DNA of 5,654 nucleotides from Actinomycetota bacterium (GTDB lineage: Bacteria > Actinomycetota > Actinomycetes > Nanopelagicales > Nanopelagicaceae), in assembly GCA_009698975.1 (NCBI GenBank), contig WLPB01000077.1, positions 1-5,654 of the forward strand, read 5' to 3'. This document shows, one piece after another, positions 1-5,463 of this stretch (position 1 is the first letter of the stretch; every line of letters begins with the position of its first letter). The notes under the pieces were generated by a model. It searched no databases, was not told the DNA's origin, and saw only the letters and a list, made by a program, of their open reading frames with translations. The translations under genes were made by a program, and so were the position numbers.

Positions 1-15
1 AAAGGTTAGTAGGCG

Positions 16-1503
16 ATGCCCTCGATTGAAGATTATGTAGAAGGACGAAATCCACTTTCACCCGATGAGATTCACAAGTTACGAGAGCTCGTCGCCGATT
101 GGCAGCTTCTCTCAGATTTGTCTTTTGCTGATCTTGTTCTCTGGGTTCCAATTCGTAAAGATGGAATTTCATGGCCCTCCGGGTATATAGCAGTGGCACA
201 TATTCGCCCTACTACTGCGGCCACAGTATTTGCGCATGATGTCATTGGAGATGAAATACTCTGGGGCCAACGACATTACATCGATCAAGCGCTCTCTGGT
301 TCTGAGATTGTCAGAGATACCGTTCCGGAACAATTCGGTGACCTCATGGTTAAAGAAGAGACAATTCCAGTTTTGATGGGCGAAAAAGTTATCGCCGTAA
401 TCTCACGCCACCGAAACTCCGAGTTGATGCGACAGCCATCTAAGCTTGAATTAAATTATCGAGAGATTGCACATGAGCTCTATCGAATGGTTGCTGAGGG
501 CAATTTTCCCTATAAGAGCGCAGGCTCACTCTTTGATACAACACCGCGAGTGGGAGATGGATTGATCCGCCTTGATGTCAACGGCGCAATTATCTACGCA
601 AGCCCTAATGCAAGATCGGCATTTAGCAGAATGGGTTGGACCAATGAGTTAGCAGGTTACTCACTTGGAGAAATTGCAGAATCAGTTGCCCGCGAGCAGA
701 TTATTCCTCGAGACGAATCATTATCAGGCGAGCTCAGCGGTAAATCTCTCCGCCGCACCGAGGTTGAAAACATCGGTGGAACAATTGATTTCATCGTTCT
801 TCCAATTATTGCAGGAGAGAATCGAACCGGTGCAATTGTCTTGCTCAATAATGTAACTGAACTACGCCGTCGCGAACGTGAACTTGTCACGAAAGATGCC
901 ACAATTCGTGAGATTCACCATCGAGTAAAGAATAATCTTCAGACCGTTTCGGCACTTCTGCGTTTGCAAGCGCGCCGCATAGAAGATGAAGGTGCTGCAC
1001 AAGCTCTCAATGAAGCGGTGCGCCGTATTGCTTCAATCGCCTTAGTTCACGAAACGCTTTCTAATAGCCCCGATGCATCGGTGCAATTTGATGATGTTCT
1101 CGATCGCTTAGTCAGTCATGCTGTTGAGTTAACTCCAAGGCTGAGCGAAATTACCATCTCGCGTCAAGGTGAACTTGGATTACTGGATCCAAGAATTGCG
1201 ACACCGCTCGCCTTGGTGATAACCGAACTTATCTACAATGCGTTAGAGCATGGTTTAGAAGTTGAAGGAACACAATTAACTATCTCGATTGATCGTGATG
1301 AAAAATCTGCGAAAGTCTCAGTAATTGATGACGGTGTTGGATTGCCCGATGGATTTTCGCTGCAGGAGTCATCAAATCTTGGGCTTCAAATTGTGCGCAC
1401 ATTGACCGAGAACGAATTGCGGGGAACTCTTGTTCTTATTTCAAATTCTGAAGAGACTCGAGCAGAGCTCGTCTTTCCGATTAGTGAGAGCCGTTATCCA
1501 TAA
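16..1503 (+). CDS. pdtaS: PdtaS-type sensor histidine kinase (GAF-PAS-HisKA_2-HATPase)
   Basis: This is a soluble sensor kinase of 495 residues, close to the usual length of about 500 for mycobacterial PdtaS. An N-terminal GAF-like sensor covers about residues 1-165 (WQLLSDLSFADLVLW is characteristic). A PAS domain covers about 178-285 (GLIRLDVNGAIIYASPNA). A HisKA_2 dimerisation helix follows with TIREIHHRVKNNLQ at 297-309; His302 is the probable phosphorylated residue. The ATPase domain has an N box (TELIYNALEH, 403-412), a G1 box (IDDGVGLP, 437-444) and a G2 box (NLGLQIVRTL, 454-463). There are no membrane segments. In mycobacteria PdtaS phosphorylates PdtaR, an ANTAR-domain regulator that binds RNA; no regulator gene is visible here, so the kinase looks orphaned locally. 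The start is the first ATG; only 15 upstream bases are visible, with a weak AAAGG. The 3' end overlaps whiB1 tail to tail. Identity is high confidence; the signal sensed is not evident from sequence. Confidence 0.95.
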   Translation: MPSIEDYVEGRNPLSPDEIHKLRELVADWQLLSDLSFADLVLWVPIRKDGISWPSGYIAVAHIRPTTAATVFAHDVIGDEILWGQRHYIDQALSGSEIVRDTVPEQFGDLMVKEETIPVLMGEKVIAVISRHRNSELMRQPSKLELNYREIAHELYRMVAEGNFPYKSAGSLFDTTPRVGDGLIRLDVNGAIIYASPNARSAFSRMGWTNELAGYSLGEIAESVAREQIIPRDESLSGELSGKSLRRTEVENIGGTIDFIVLPIIAGENRTGAIVLLNNVTELRRRERELVTKDATIREIHHRVKNNLQTVSALLRLQARRIEDEGAAQALNEAVRRIASIALVHETLSNSPDASVQFDDVLDRLVSHAVELTPRLSEITISRQGELGLLDPRIATPLALVITELIYNALEHGLEVEGTQLTISIDRDEKSAKVSVIDDGVGLPDGFSLQESSNLGLQIVRTLTENELRGTLVLISNSEETRAELVFPISESRYP

Positions 1504-1747
1504 GTCGAGCACGGTTACGTGCTGCGCGACGCTTCAGCGCGCGACGCTCATCTTCAGAAAGCCCGCCCCATACTCCAGCATCTTGTCCTGACTCAAGAGC
1601 CCAGGCAAGACATGGCTCTTTCACGATACATCGATTACAGACTTTTCTAGCCTCTTCGATTTGAGTCAGGGCTGGTCCGGTATTTCCTACGGGGAAGAAG
1701 AGTTCAGGGTCTTCATCGCGGCAAGCAGATTGATGTCTCCAATCCAT
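1481..1747 (-). CDS. whiB1: WhiB1-type [4Fe-4S] transcriptional regulator
   Basis: This 88-residue protein closely matches actinobacterial WhiB1, beginning MDWRH and containing RDEDPELFFPVGN. Four cysteines, C9, C37, C40 and C46 (C-X27-C-X2-C-X5-C), are the cluster ligands. GVWGG at 58-62 is the family's turn motif, and the basic tail KRRAARNRAR at 72-81 is the expected DNA-binding part. In the family the holo form binds the primary sigma factor, and in M. tuberculosis the cluster reacts with nitric oxide, releasing a DNA-binding apo form. The ATG has a strong AGGAGG nine bases upstream, so the start is secure. The last seven codons plus stop lie within the end of pdtaS on the other strand. 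The pdtaS-whiB1 convergent pair is also found in M. tuberculosis, which supports orthology over other WhiB paralogues. Confidence 0.96.
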   Translation of the reverse strand: MDWRHQSACRDEDPELFFPVGNTGPALTQIEEARKVCNRCIVKEPCLAWALESGQDAGVWGGLSEDERRALKRRAARNRARLMDNGSH

Positions 1748-1756
1748 GACGAACCC

Positions 1757-1762
1757 CCTCCT
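1757..1762 (-). promoter_or_regulatory. Strong ribosome binding site of whiB1
   Basis: On the minus strand AGGAGG, extended to AGGAGGGGG (1762 down to 1754), lies nine bases before the whiB1 ATG. It is the clearest Shine-Dalgarno sequence in the window and contrasts with msrA, the trans-sulfuration gene, the 49-residue gene and hpf, which have none or a poor one. It fixes the whiB1 start and implies a leadered mRNA. Confidence 0.85.
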
Positions 1763-1766
1763 ATAA

Positions 1767-1793
1767 AACCAACTCTGGCATAACCAACTCTGG
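1767..1793. repeat. Tandem 12-bp direct repeat in the whiB1 leader
   Basis: AACCAACTCTGG occurs at 1767-1778 and again, identical, at 1782-1793, separated by CAT (period 15 bp). On the whiB1 mRNA strand each copy reads CCAGAGTTGGTT. The pair ends four bases before the whiB1 ribosome binding site. Exact repetition in a short intergenic region suggests a functional doublet, either an RNA element or a pair of protein sites. Confidence 0.8.
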
Positions 1794-1797
1794 TGTA
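1768..1797 (-). promoter_or_regulatory. Candidate ANTAR-type tandem hexaloop hairpins in the whiB1 5' leader
   Basis: Read as RNA in the whiB1 direction, each repeat copy can place the hexaloop AGAGUU between CC and GG. Hairpin 1 has stem pairs CC/GG plus A-U, then U-A and A-U beyond a bulged C (bases 1797-1792 with 1785-1781). Hairpin 2 has CC/GG plus a G-U pair (1779-1777 with 1770-1768). The linker is one base if hairpin 1 is full length, or three if its stem is only three pairs. Two adjacent hexaloops with A at position 1 and G at position 4 are the known recognition signature of ANTAR regulators such as EutV and NasR. The neighbouring pdtaS encodes a kinase whose known partner is an ANTAR protein. 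The stems are short, so this is a hypothesis; paired operator sites for a DNA-binding protein are the main alternative. Confidence 0.35.
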
Positions 1798-1805
1798 ATC
1801 AAAAT

Positions 1806-1834
1806 GTTATAAACACGACCGTGTGAGTGGGTAA
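1806..1834 (-). promoter_or_regulatory. Candidate whiB1 promoter
   Basis: On the minus strand TATAAC (1811-1806) is a good -10 candidate. Seventeen bases upstream is TTACCC (1834-1829), a poor -35. Transcription would begin near 1799 with an A, giving a leader of about 52 bases that opens directly at the first candidate hairpin. No better -10 was seen between here and the tRNA gene. Confidence 0.4.
1813..1824. repeat. 12-bp inverted repeat in the whiB1 promoter spacer
   Basis: ACACG-AC-CGTGT is a perfect 5-bp dyad with a 2-bp centre, immediately upstream of the candidate whiB1 -10 element. Its position between -35 and -10 suits an operator. The binding protein is unknown, and short dyads like this can arise by chance. 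Confidence 0.35.
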
Positions 1835-1942
1835 TTCTCCCTGTATCTCTCCTGTTAAACAAGAAGGTAGCGAATAAAAGATTGAAAAATGTACCAAAAA
1901 TGAGGTGATATATATCGCGCCTGGCATTACACAAAGTGCAAG

Positions 1943-2014
1943 TGCCCCCGACAGGATTTGAACCTGTGCACCTGCCTCCGGAGGGCAGTGCTCTATCCCC
2001 TGAGCTACGGGGGC
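1943..2014 (-). tRNA. tRNA-Arg (anticodon CCG)
   Basis: Read on the minus strand, the sequence folds as a complete cloverleaf. The 7-bp acceptor stem is GCCCCCG with CGGGGGC. The D arm is GCTC/GAGC around an 8-base loop. The anticodon arm is CTGCC/GGCAG around loop CTCCGGA, giving anticodon CCG, which reads the arginine codon CGG. The variable loop is four bases (GTGC), and the T arm is ACAGG/CCTGT around TTCAAAT. The discriminator base is A at 1943. The next bases are CT rather than CCA, so CCA must be added after transcription. The 5' end is only 22 bp from the msrA start on the opposite strand, so upstream promoter elements must extend into msrA. Confidence 0.95.
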
Positions 2015-2022
2015 GCAGGGGG

Positions 2023-2031
2023 TAGATTATC
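2023..2031. promoter_or_regulatory. Overlapping divergent -10 elements for msrA (+) and tRNA-Arg (-)
   Basis: On the plus strand TAGATT (2023-2028) or GATTAT (2025-2030) sits just upstream of the msrA ATG at 2037, spaced for transcription starting at or within three bases of the start codon. On the minus strand GATAAT (2031-2026) sits about 11 bases before the tRNA 5' end. No good -35 was seen for either direction; the plus-strand one would fall inside the tRNA gene (CTGAGC, 2000-2005). Confidence 0.4.
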
Positions 2032-2036
2032 CGACT

Positions 2037-2561
2037 ATGAGTACATCTGATCTTGCTACCGCTTACTTTGCAACTGGTTGTTTCTGGGGAGCTGAGCGTC
2101 GATTCTGGAATATGCCGGGAGTTACTTCGACTCGAGTTGGATATATGGGTGGAACCGTCGAAAATCCAACATATGAAGAGGTCTGTACCGGAAAGACTCT
2201 CCATGCCGAGATGGTTGAAGTTAACTTCAACCCGAGCGTAATCACATATGAAACTCTCTGCCGAGAGTTCTGGGTAATGCACGATCCCACCTCTCTTAAT
2301 CAACAAGGAGGAGATATTGGCACTCAATATCGAAGCACAATTTATTTTACGAATAGTGAGCAGGCTGCAATTTCACAATCAACGCGTGATCAATATCAAG
2401 GGCTTCTTACCGGCGAAGGTATTGGCGAAATTGTTACTGAAATCAAAGATGCAACAGGGGTAATTTTCTACCCTGCCGAGGAGTATCACCAGCGCTATCT
2501 TGAGAAAAATCCAAATGGATATGACTGTCATTCAAGCACAGGCGTAGCTTTTCCGCGATGA
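2037..2561 (+). CDS. msrA: Peptide-methionine (S)-S-oxide reductase MsrA
   Basis: MsrA reduces the S epimer of methionine sulfoxide, free or in proteins, back to methionine in the cytoplasm, using thioredoxin-type reductants. The 174-residue protein has the catalytic motif GCFWGAE at 14-20 (nucleophile Cys15). It also has the HAE element at 56-58, HDPTSLNQQGGDIGTQYRS at 82-100 (including Tyr98) and the late motif YPAEEYHQRYLEKNPNGY at 145-162. Cys164 in GYDCH is the likely resolving cysteine; Cys50 and Cys75 are also present. The length is normal for a compact MsrA without MsrB fusion. The ATG lacks a well-spaced Shine-Dalgarno (AGGGGG ends 14 bases upstream), so a leaderless or nearly leaderless mRNA is plausible. 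The stop codon overlaps the next gene's ATG (ATGA), indicating an operon with the downstream C-S lyase gene. Confidence 0.95.
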   Translation: MSTSDLATAYFATGCFWGAERRFWNMPGVTSTRVGYMGGTVENPTYEEVCTGKTLHAEMVEVNFNPSVITYETLCREFWVMHDPTSLNQQGGDIGTQYRSTIYFTNSEQAAISQSTRDQYQGLLTGEGIGEIVTEIKDATGVIFYPAEEYHQRYLEKNPNGYDCHSSTGVAFPR

Positions 2562-3760
2562 TGGTCAAAGCCCAGCCTGAGTGGAATACTCCACACATGA
2601 GCGATTTCAAGCATCTCACACTCGATGAATTACGCACACATAAGAGCGAGAAGTGGCGGGTATATCCTCCCGATGTCCTACCTCTTCCCGTTGCTGAAAT
2701 GGATTTCCGAGTTGCAGAACCAATCCGCCGCACATTGATTGAGATGATTGATAAATCTGATCTAGGATACTTAGGTTCAATCCCTGAACTTGGCGAAGCA
2801 TTCGCACGATTTTCAACTAGCCGCGATGGCTGGACTCCAGATCCATCGCAATTACGTGTAGCAGCCGATGTCGGTGTTGGAGTTGTTGAGACGCTTCGCG
2901 TCATCACATCGCCGGGAGATTCAATACTAATCAACTCACCTGTCTATCAAAACTTCTACACCTGGTGCAGAGAGACTGGCCTTAACATGGTCGACGTTCC
3001 AATTACCCGGGGCGAAGAGGAGATCAACGGCTCCGAGTGGCATCTCGATTGGGAAGGTATTGAAAAGGCATATCAATCTGGAATAAAGGTTCACTTACTC
3101 TCTAATCCGCATAATCCTCTAGGGCGAGTTTATACTCGCGGAGAGTTAGAGAAATTAGTAGCTCTTGCTCATAAATATGGTGCACTTATTATTAGCGATG
3201 AGATTCATTCGCCGCTGACTTTCGCGGAACAGAAATTTACGCCTTTTCTTTCGCTAGGCGATGATGCAGGTGCTATTGGAATCACGATTACCTCATCGAG
3301 CAAGGCCTTTAATATCGCAGGACTTAAGTGTGCATTTATTTTGACGCAAGATGCTGCAATGCACGAGCGACTCAATGCAATTGCGCCCGCGACCCACTAT
3401 CGGGCCTCGTTCCTAGGAGCACACGCTTCAGTCGCTGCATTTAATGAGGGAGAGCCGTGGCTCAACGAACTCATGGTTCAACTCGATTTCAACCGTAGGC
3501 TGCTTTTAGATTTGATTGCTGAAAAACTGCCCGGCGCACGTACCCACATGCCCCATTGCTCGTACCTTCAGTGGATCGACTTCTCCGAGTACAAGCTCGA
3601 TGTAGAACCGGTAGTGCATCTGGCAGAAAAGGGAAAGGTGGGATATTCGCCAGGTATCAACTTTGGCCCCGCATCCGGCCACTTCGTACGGCTTAATTTT
3701 GCAACTTCACCATCGATTCTAGAAGAGGCTATAACGCGGACAGCTCACGCATTGCGCTAA
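2558..3760 (+). CDS. PatB/MalY-type PLP-dependent C-S lyase (cystathionine beta-lyase-like aminotransferase)
   Basis: This is a fold-type I PLP enzyme of the MalY/PatB branch, 400 residues long as called. Members cleave the C-S bond of cystathionine or other cysteine conjugates to give a thiol, pyruvate and ammonia; some act mainly as aminotransferases. The branch signature KWRVYPPDVLPLPVAEMDF lies at 32-50. SPVY at 127-130 gives a cofactor-stacking Tyr130. SNPHNPLGR at 182-190 provides Asn183, and SDEIHSPL at 213-220 provides Asp214, which contacts the pyridine nitrogen. SSSKAFNIAGLK at 246-257 carries the Schiff-base Lys249. Arg378 in HFVRLNFA should bind the substrate carboxylate. ATG 2558 overlaps the msrA stop, favouring translational coupling. 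ATG 2597 (residue 14, MSDFKHL) is a real alternative because the family homology begins just after it. Substrate is not determinable from sequence. Confidence 0.9.
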   Translation: MMVKAQPEWNTPHMSDFKHLTLDELRTHKSEKWRVYPPDVLPLPVAEMDFRVAEPIRRTLIEMIDKSDLGYLGSIPELGEAFARFSTSRDGWTPDPSQLRVAADVGVGVVETLRVITSPGDSILINSPVYQNFYTWCRETGLNMVDVPITRGEEEINGSEWHLDWEGIEKAYQSGIKVHLLSNPHNPLGRVYTRGELEKLVALAHKYGALIISDEIHSPLTFAEQKFTPFLSLGDDAGAIGITITSSSKAFNIAGLKCAFILTQDAAMHERLNAIAPATHYRASFLGAHASVAAFNEGEPWLNELMVQLDFNRRLLLDLIAEKLPGARTHMPHCSYLQWIDFSEYKLDVEPVVHLAEKGKVGYSPGINFGPASGHFVRLNFATSPSILEEAITRTAHALR

Positions 3761-3765
3761 GCCGA

Positions 3766-3771
3766 TACTCT
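3766..3771 (+). promoter_or_regulatory. Candidate -10 element for a leaderless trans-sulfuration mRNA
   Basis: TACTCT fits TANNNT and occupies exactly -12 to -7 relative to ATG 3778, the spacing expected if transcription starts on the A of the start codon. No Shine-Dalgarno sequence precedes this gene. No convincing -35 is visible. The gene could also simply be read through from the upstream genes, 17 bp away. Confidence 0.35.
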
Positions 3772-3777
3772 TTGCCA

Positions 3778-4836
3778 ATGGAGAATTTGCATCCCGAGAC
3801 TGCTGCTATCGCTGCCGGGCGTCCCGAAAGAAATGAGGGCGCAGGACTCAACGCACCTATCTCTCTTAATTCCACATTCTTGCCTGGCGGTATTGGCTAC
3901 GGTCGTTACGGAAATCAAACTTGGGAAGCGCTAGAAGAGACAATCAGCGCACTTGAGCAAGGCGAATCAACGCTCGCATTTTCTTCTGGCATGAGTGCAA
4001 TTACAGCAGTCTTCTCGCTGCTTCCTCATGGTGCGCCAGTTGTTGCATCAAATCAGGGTTATAGCGGCACGATGTCTTTGCTCAAGAAGTATCACGAACA
4101 GGGGCGACTAGAAGTTCGCTTCGTTGATATCTCAAATACGCCCGATGTATTTGAAGCGCTAATGGGAGCGGCATTTCTTTGGATCGAGTCTCCAACAAAT
4201 CCAACTCTTGAAGTTGCGGAACTTGCTCTCATAATCGGTGAAGCAAAGAAGCGTAATTTGGGAGTCGCGGTCGACAACACATTTGCAACTGCGCTTACTC
4301 AGAAGCCGCTCGAACTTGGTGCTGATATTTCAATGAACTCTGTAACAAAGTATCTCTCTGGACATAGTGATGTGCTTCTTGGCTCTCTTTCAATGCGCGA
4401 TCCGGCGCTACAAGCTCGATTGCTAGAGGCGCGTTCGTTGCTAGGTGGCATTCCCGGACCTTTCGAGTGCTGGATTGCACTCCGCGGAATCCGTACCTTT
4501 CCGCTTCGCTTTCGCGCTGCCGAGAAGAGTGCTCAAGATTTAGTTACGCGCCTGAGCGCCCACCCAGCCATTGAGGGCGTTCGATACCCAGGATTTGGTG
4601 CAATCGTCTCCTTTGATGTTAACGCGGATGCTGCTCACACAGAGAAGGTCTGCGAAAGCTCACAGCTCATTGCGCACGCAACGAGTCTCGGTGGAGTAGA
4701 AAGCACCTGGGAACGTCGTAGACGCTGGCCAGCTGAAAGCCTGACCGTCCCCGAAAATCTAATTCGCCTCTCCGTTGGTTGTGAGCACGTTGATGATCTC
4801 TGGGCAGATATCGCTCAAGCGCTCTCTTCAATCTAG
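3778..4836 (+). CDS. Trans-sulfuration PLP enzyme (cystathionine gamma-lyase/gamma-synthase family), shortened
   Basis: This protein of 352 residues belongs to the Cys/Met-metabolism PLP family, fold type I. The N terminus HPETAAIAAGRPE, the phosphate-binding YGRYGNQTWEALE (41-53, where NPT is more usual than NQT), and SSGMSAI (69-75) are typical. So are ESPTNPTLE (137-145), VDNTF (165-169), NSVTKYLSGHSD (187-198, Schiff-base Lys191) and GPFECWIALRGIRT (227-240). Arg330 in IRLSVGCE should bind the substrate carboxylate. ERRRRWP and VGCEHVDDLWAD resemble actinobacterial cystathionine gamma-lyases. YPG at 270-272 runs directly into FGAIVSF, whereas relatives carry roughly twenty more residues there, so the chain is short. 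The start chosen is ATG 3778; TTG 3772 in frame would add two residues. Lyase and synthase activity cannot be told apart here. It follows the PatB-like gene by 17 bp, suggesting related sulfur amino acid chemistry. Confidence 0.88.
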   Translation: MENLHPETAAIAAGRPERNEGAGLNAPISLNSTFLPGGIGYGRYGNQTWEALEETISALEQGESTLAFSSGMSAITAVFSLLPHGAPVVASNQGYSGTMSLLKKYHEQGRLEVRFVDISNTPDVFEALMGAAFLWIESPTNPTLEVAELALIIGEAKKRNLGVAVDNTFATALTQKPLELGADISMNSVTKYLSGHSDVLLGSLSMRDPALQARLLEARSLLGGIPGPFECWIALRGIRTFPLRFRAAEKSAQDLVTRLSAHPAIEGVRYPGFGAIVSFDVNADAAHTEKVCESSQLIAHATSLGGVESTWERRRRWPAESLTVPENLIRLSVGCEHVDDLWADIAQALSSI

Positions 4837-4872
4837 ATACTTGTTAGTGGGTCGGCGGGCAAAGTCAGCTAA

Positions 4873-4891
4873 AAGAGAGTATTTTTCTCTT
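4873..4891 (+). promoter_or_regulatory. Dyad and candidate -10 element abutting the 49-residue gene
   Basis: AAGAGA-N7-TCTCTT (6-bp arms, 7-base centre) ends one base before ATG 4892. Inside it TATTTT (4880-4885) lies exactly at -12 to -7 from that ATG, fitting a -10 element for a leaderless transcript. No good -35 was found. The arms could mark an operator over the promoter, or the dyad may be chance in an AG-rich/CT-rich stretch. Confidence 0.35.
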
Positions 4892-5041
4892 ATGAAGTTC
4901 TTCCGCAGATTCCTCGCAACGATGACTCTCGTCCTCCTTGCATTTAAAGCGGTCGTCGCTTTTCTTAGCTGGGTCGAAAAGCAAGAAGAGAGCGAAACAG
5001 ATGCCTGGGTCGATGAAGAAGAATTCGAAGATCACAAGTGA
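4892..5041 (+). CDS. Small single-pass membrane protein with acidic tail (unknown function)
   Basis: I do not recognise this family. The 49-residue product starts MKFFRRF (positive N terminus), then has one hydrophobic helix at about residues 8-28. A strongly acidic tail follows, with eleven Asp/Glu between residues 29 and 47. The pattern predicts a cytoplasmic N terminus and an exported acidic C terminus, either as an anchor or as an uncleaved signal sequence. ATG 4892 is chosen because the in-frame extension upstream, to GTG 4775, lies inside the trans-sulfuration gene and only shadows it. The stop overlaps the GTG start of the next gene (GTGA), so the two are probably co-translated and may act together. 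That overlap and the signal-like N terminus are the main reasons to believe it is real. Confidence 0.65.
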   Translation: MKFFRRFLATMTLVLLAFKAVVAFLSWVEKQEESETDAWVDEEEFEDHK

Positions 5042-5421
5042 GTCAGTACGAGGCTGGGGTTTGTAATATTGGTCCTTCCGAAGTTGCTCGTCGCAGACAG
5101 GTTGCTTATCTTGGTGGTGCGCTCTATGCCCTCTTTGTGGCAGTTGCCATCTTTAAAAATTTCTCATCAGTCACAACGATCTCCGCTTTATTTCCGGCGC
5201 TCATCTTCTCAGTAGGGTTTATTCAATCTCGTCGAAAATTTTGTCTCGCTTACGGCTTGATGGGTAGCTTTAACTTTGCGAAGCTTGGCTCTCTCACTCA
5301 AGTTCAAGATCAGATGTCTTTGAAAGCTGATCGCAGCACCGCGCTCTCGATTCTGGCTCAATCACTAGGGCTAGCACTTCTGCTCGCCTGCGTTGCGATA
5401 GCGCTCAACATCACCCTTTAA
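5038..5421 (+). CDS. Conserved uncharacterised membrane protein with N-terminal CNIGP motif
   Basis: The 127-residue protein begins with a GTG start that overlaps the preceding stop. CNIGPSEVARRR at 9-20 and FCLAYGLMGSFNFAKLG at 68-84 match, from memory, a family of short membrane proteins in actinobacteria and other phyla with no assigned function. Hydrophobic segments lie at about 22-40, 47-63 and 102-125, predicting three membrane helices. The positively charged RRR (18-20) and RRK (65-67) would lie on the cytoplasmic side at their helix ends. The region between the second and third helices holds the conserved GxxxFNF element. Cys9 and Cys69 are the notable cysteines. No enzymatic motif is visible. 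The GTG has no strong ribosome binding site of its own, consistent with coupling to the 49-residue gene upstream. Confidence 0.75.
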   Translation: MSQYEAGVCNIGPSEVARRRQVAYLGGALYALFVAVAIFKNFSSVTTISALFPALIFSVGFIQSRRKFCLAYGLMGSFNFAKLGSLTQVQDQMSLKADRSTALSILAQSLGLALLLACVAIALNITL

Positions 5422-5434
5422 ATTCTTTACCCCC

Positions 5435-5463
5435 TTAACAATTACATCAATAAGTGACATCCT
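5435..5463 (+). promoter_or_regulatory. Candidate hpf promoter
   Basis: TTAACA (5435-5440) matches five of six bases of TTGACA. Seventeen bases later CATCCT (5458-5463) sits exactly at -12 to -7 from GTG 5470. The -10 is poor, but spacing and -35 are good. No Shine-Dalgarno precedes the GTG, so a leaderless transcript starting at the start codon is plausible. Confidence 0.4.

Noticed and set aside
657..902. Open frames on both strands inside pdtaS
   Set aside because: The pdtaS frame has clear PAS homology through this interval, so these are frame shadows.
85..1470. Four GAGCTC sites within pdtaS
   Set aside because: They arise where Glu-Leu, Arg-Ala or similar codons use common GAG/CTC spelling; no spacing pattern or flanking conservation.
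1510..1550. GC-rich repetitive stretch near the whiB1 3' end as a bidirectional terminator
   Set aside because: It encodes the conserved basic tail KRRAARNRAR and has no following T run on either strand.
1821..1837. CRP-like site (GTGTGA...) upstream of whiB1, as whiB1 in M. tuberculosis is CRP-regulated
   Set aside because: Only one half (TGTGA) is present; the second half reads AATTC instead of TCACA.
1896..1943. Possible intrinsic terminator after tRNA-Arg (minus strand), including the palindrome GATATATATC at 1907-1916
   Set aside because: The only pairing is AU-rich with almost no loop, and the T run (complement of 1896-1900) is several bases away; not convincing.
1761..2327. Long open frame (188 codons) on the minus strand
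   Set aside because: It runs through the tRNA-Arg gene and antisense to msrA; the tRNA-derived peptide (PSGGRCTGSNPVGG) is a familiar artefact of translating tRNA genes.
2443..2934. Open frame of 163 codons on the minus strand
   Set aside because: It is antisense to the msrA end and PatB-like start, with low-complexity Ser/Arg composition and no recognisable domain.
4775..4891. Upstream extension of the 49-residue membrane protein to GTG 4775
   Set aside because: The extension lies in a different frame of the trans-sulfuration gene and has no signal-like or conserved character; ATG 4892 starts a coherent positive-then-hydrophobic N terminus.
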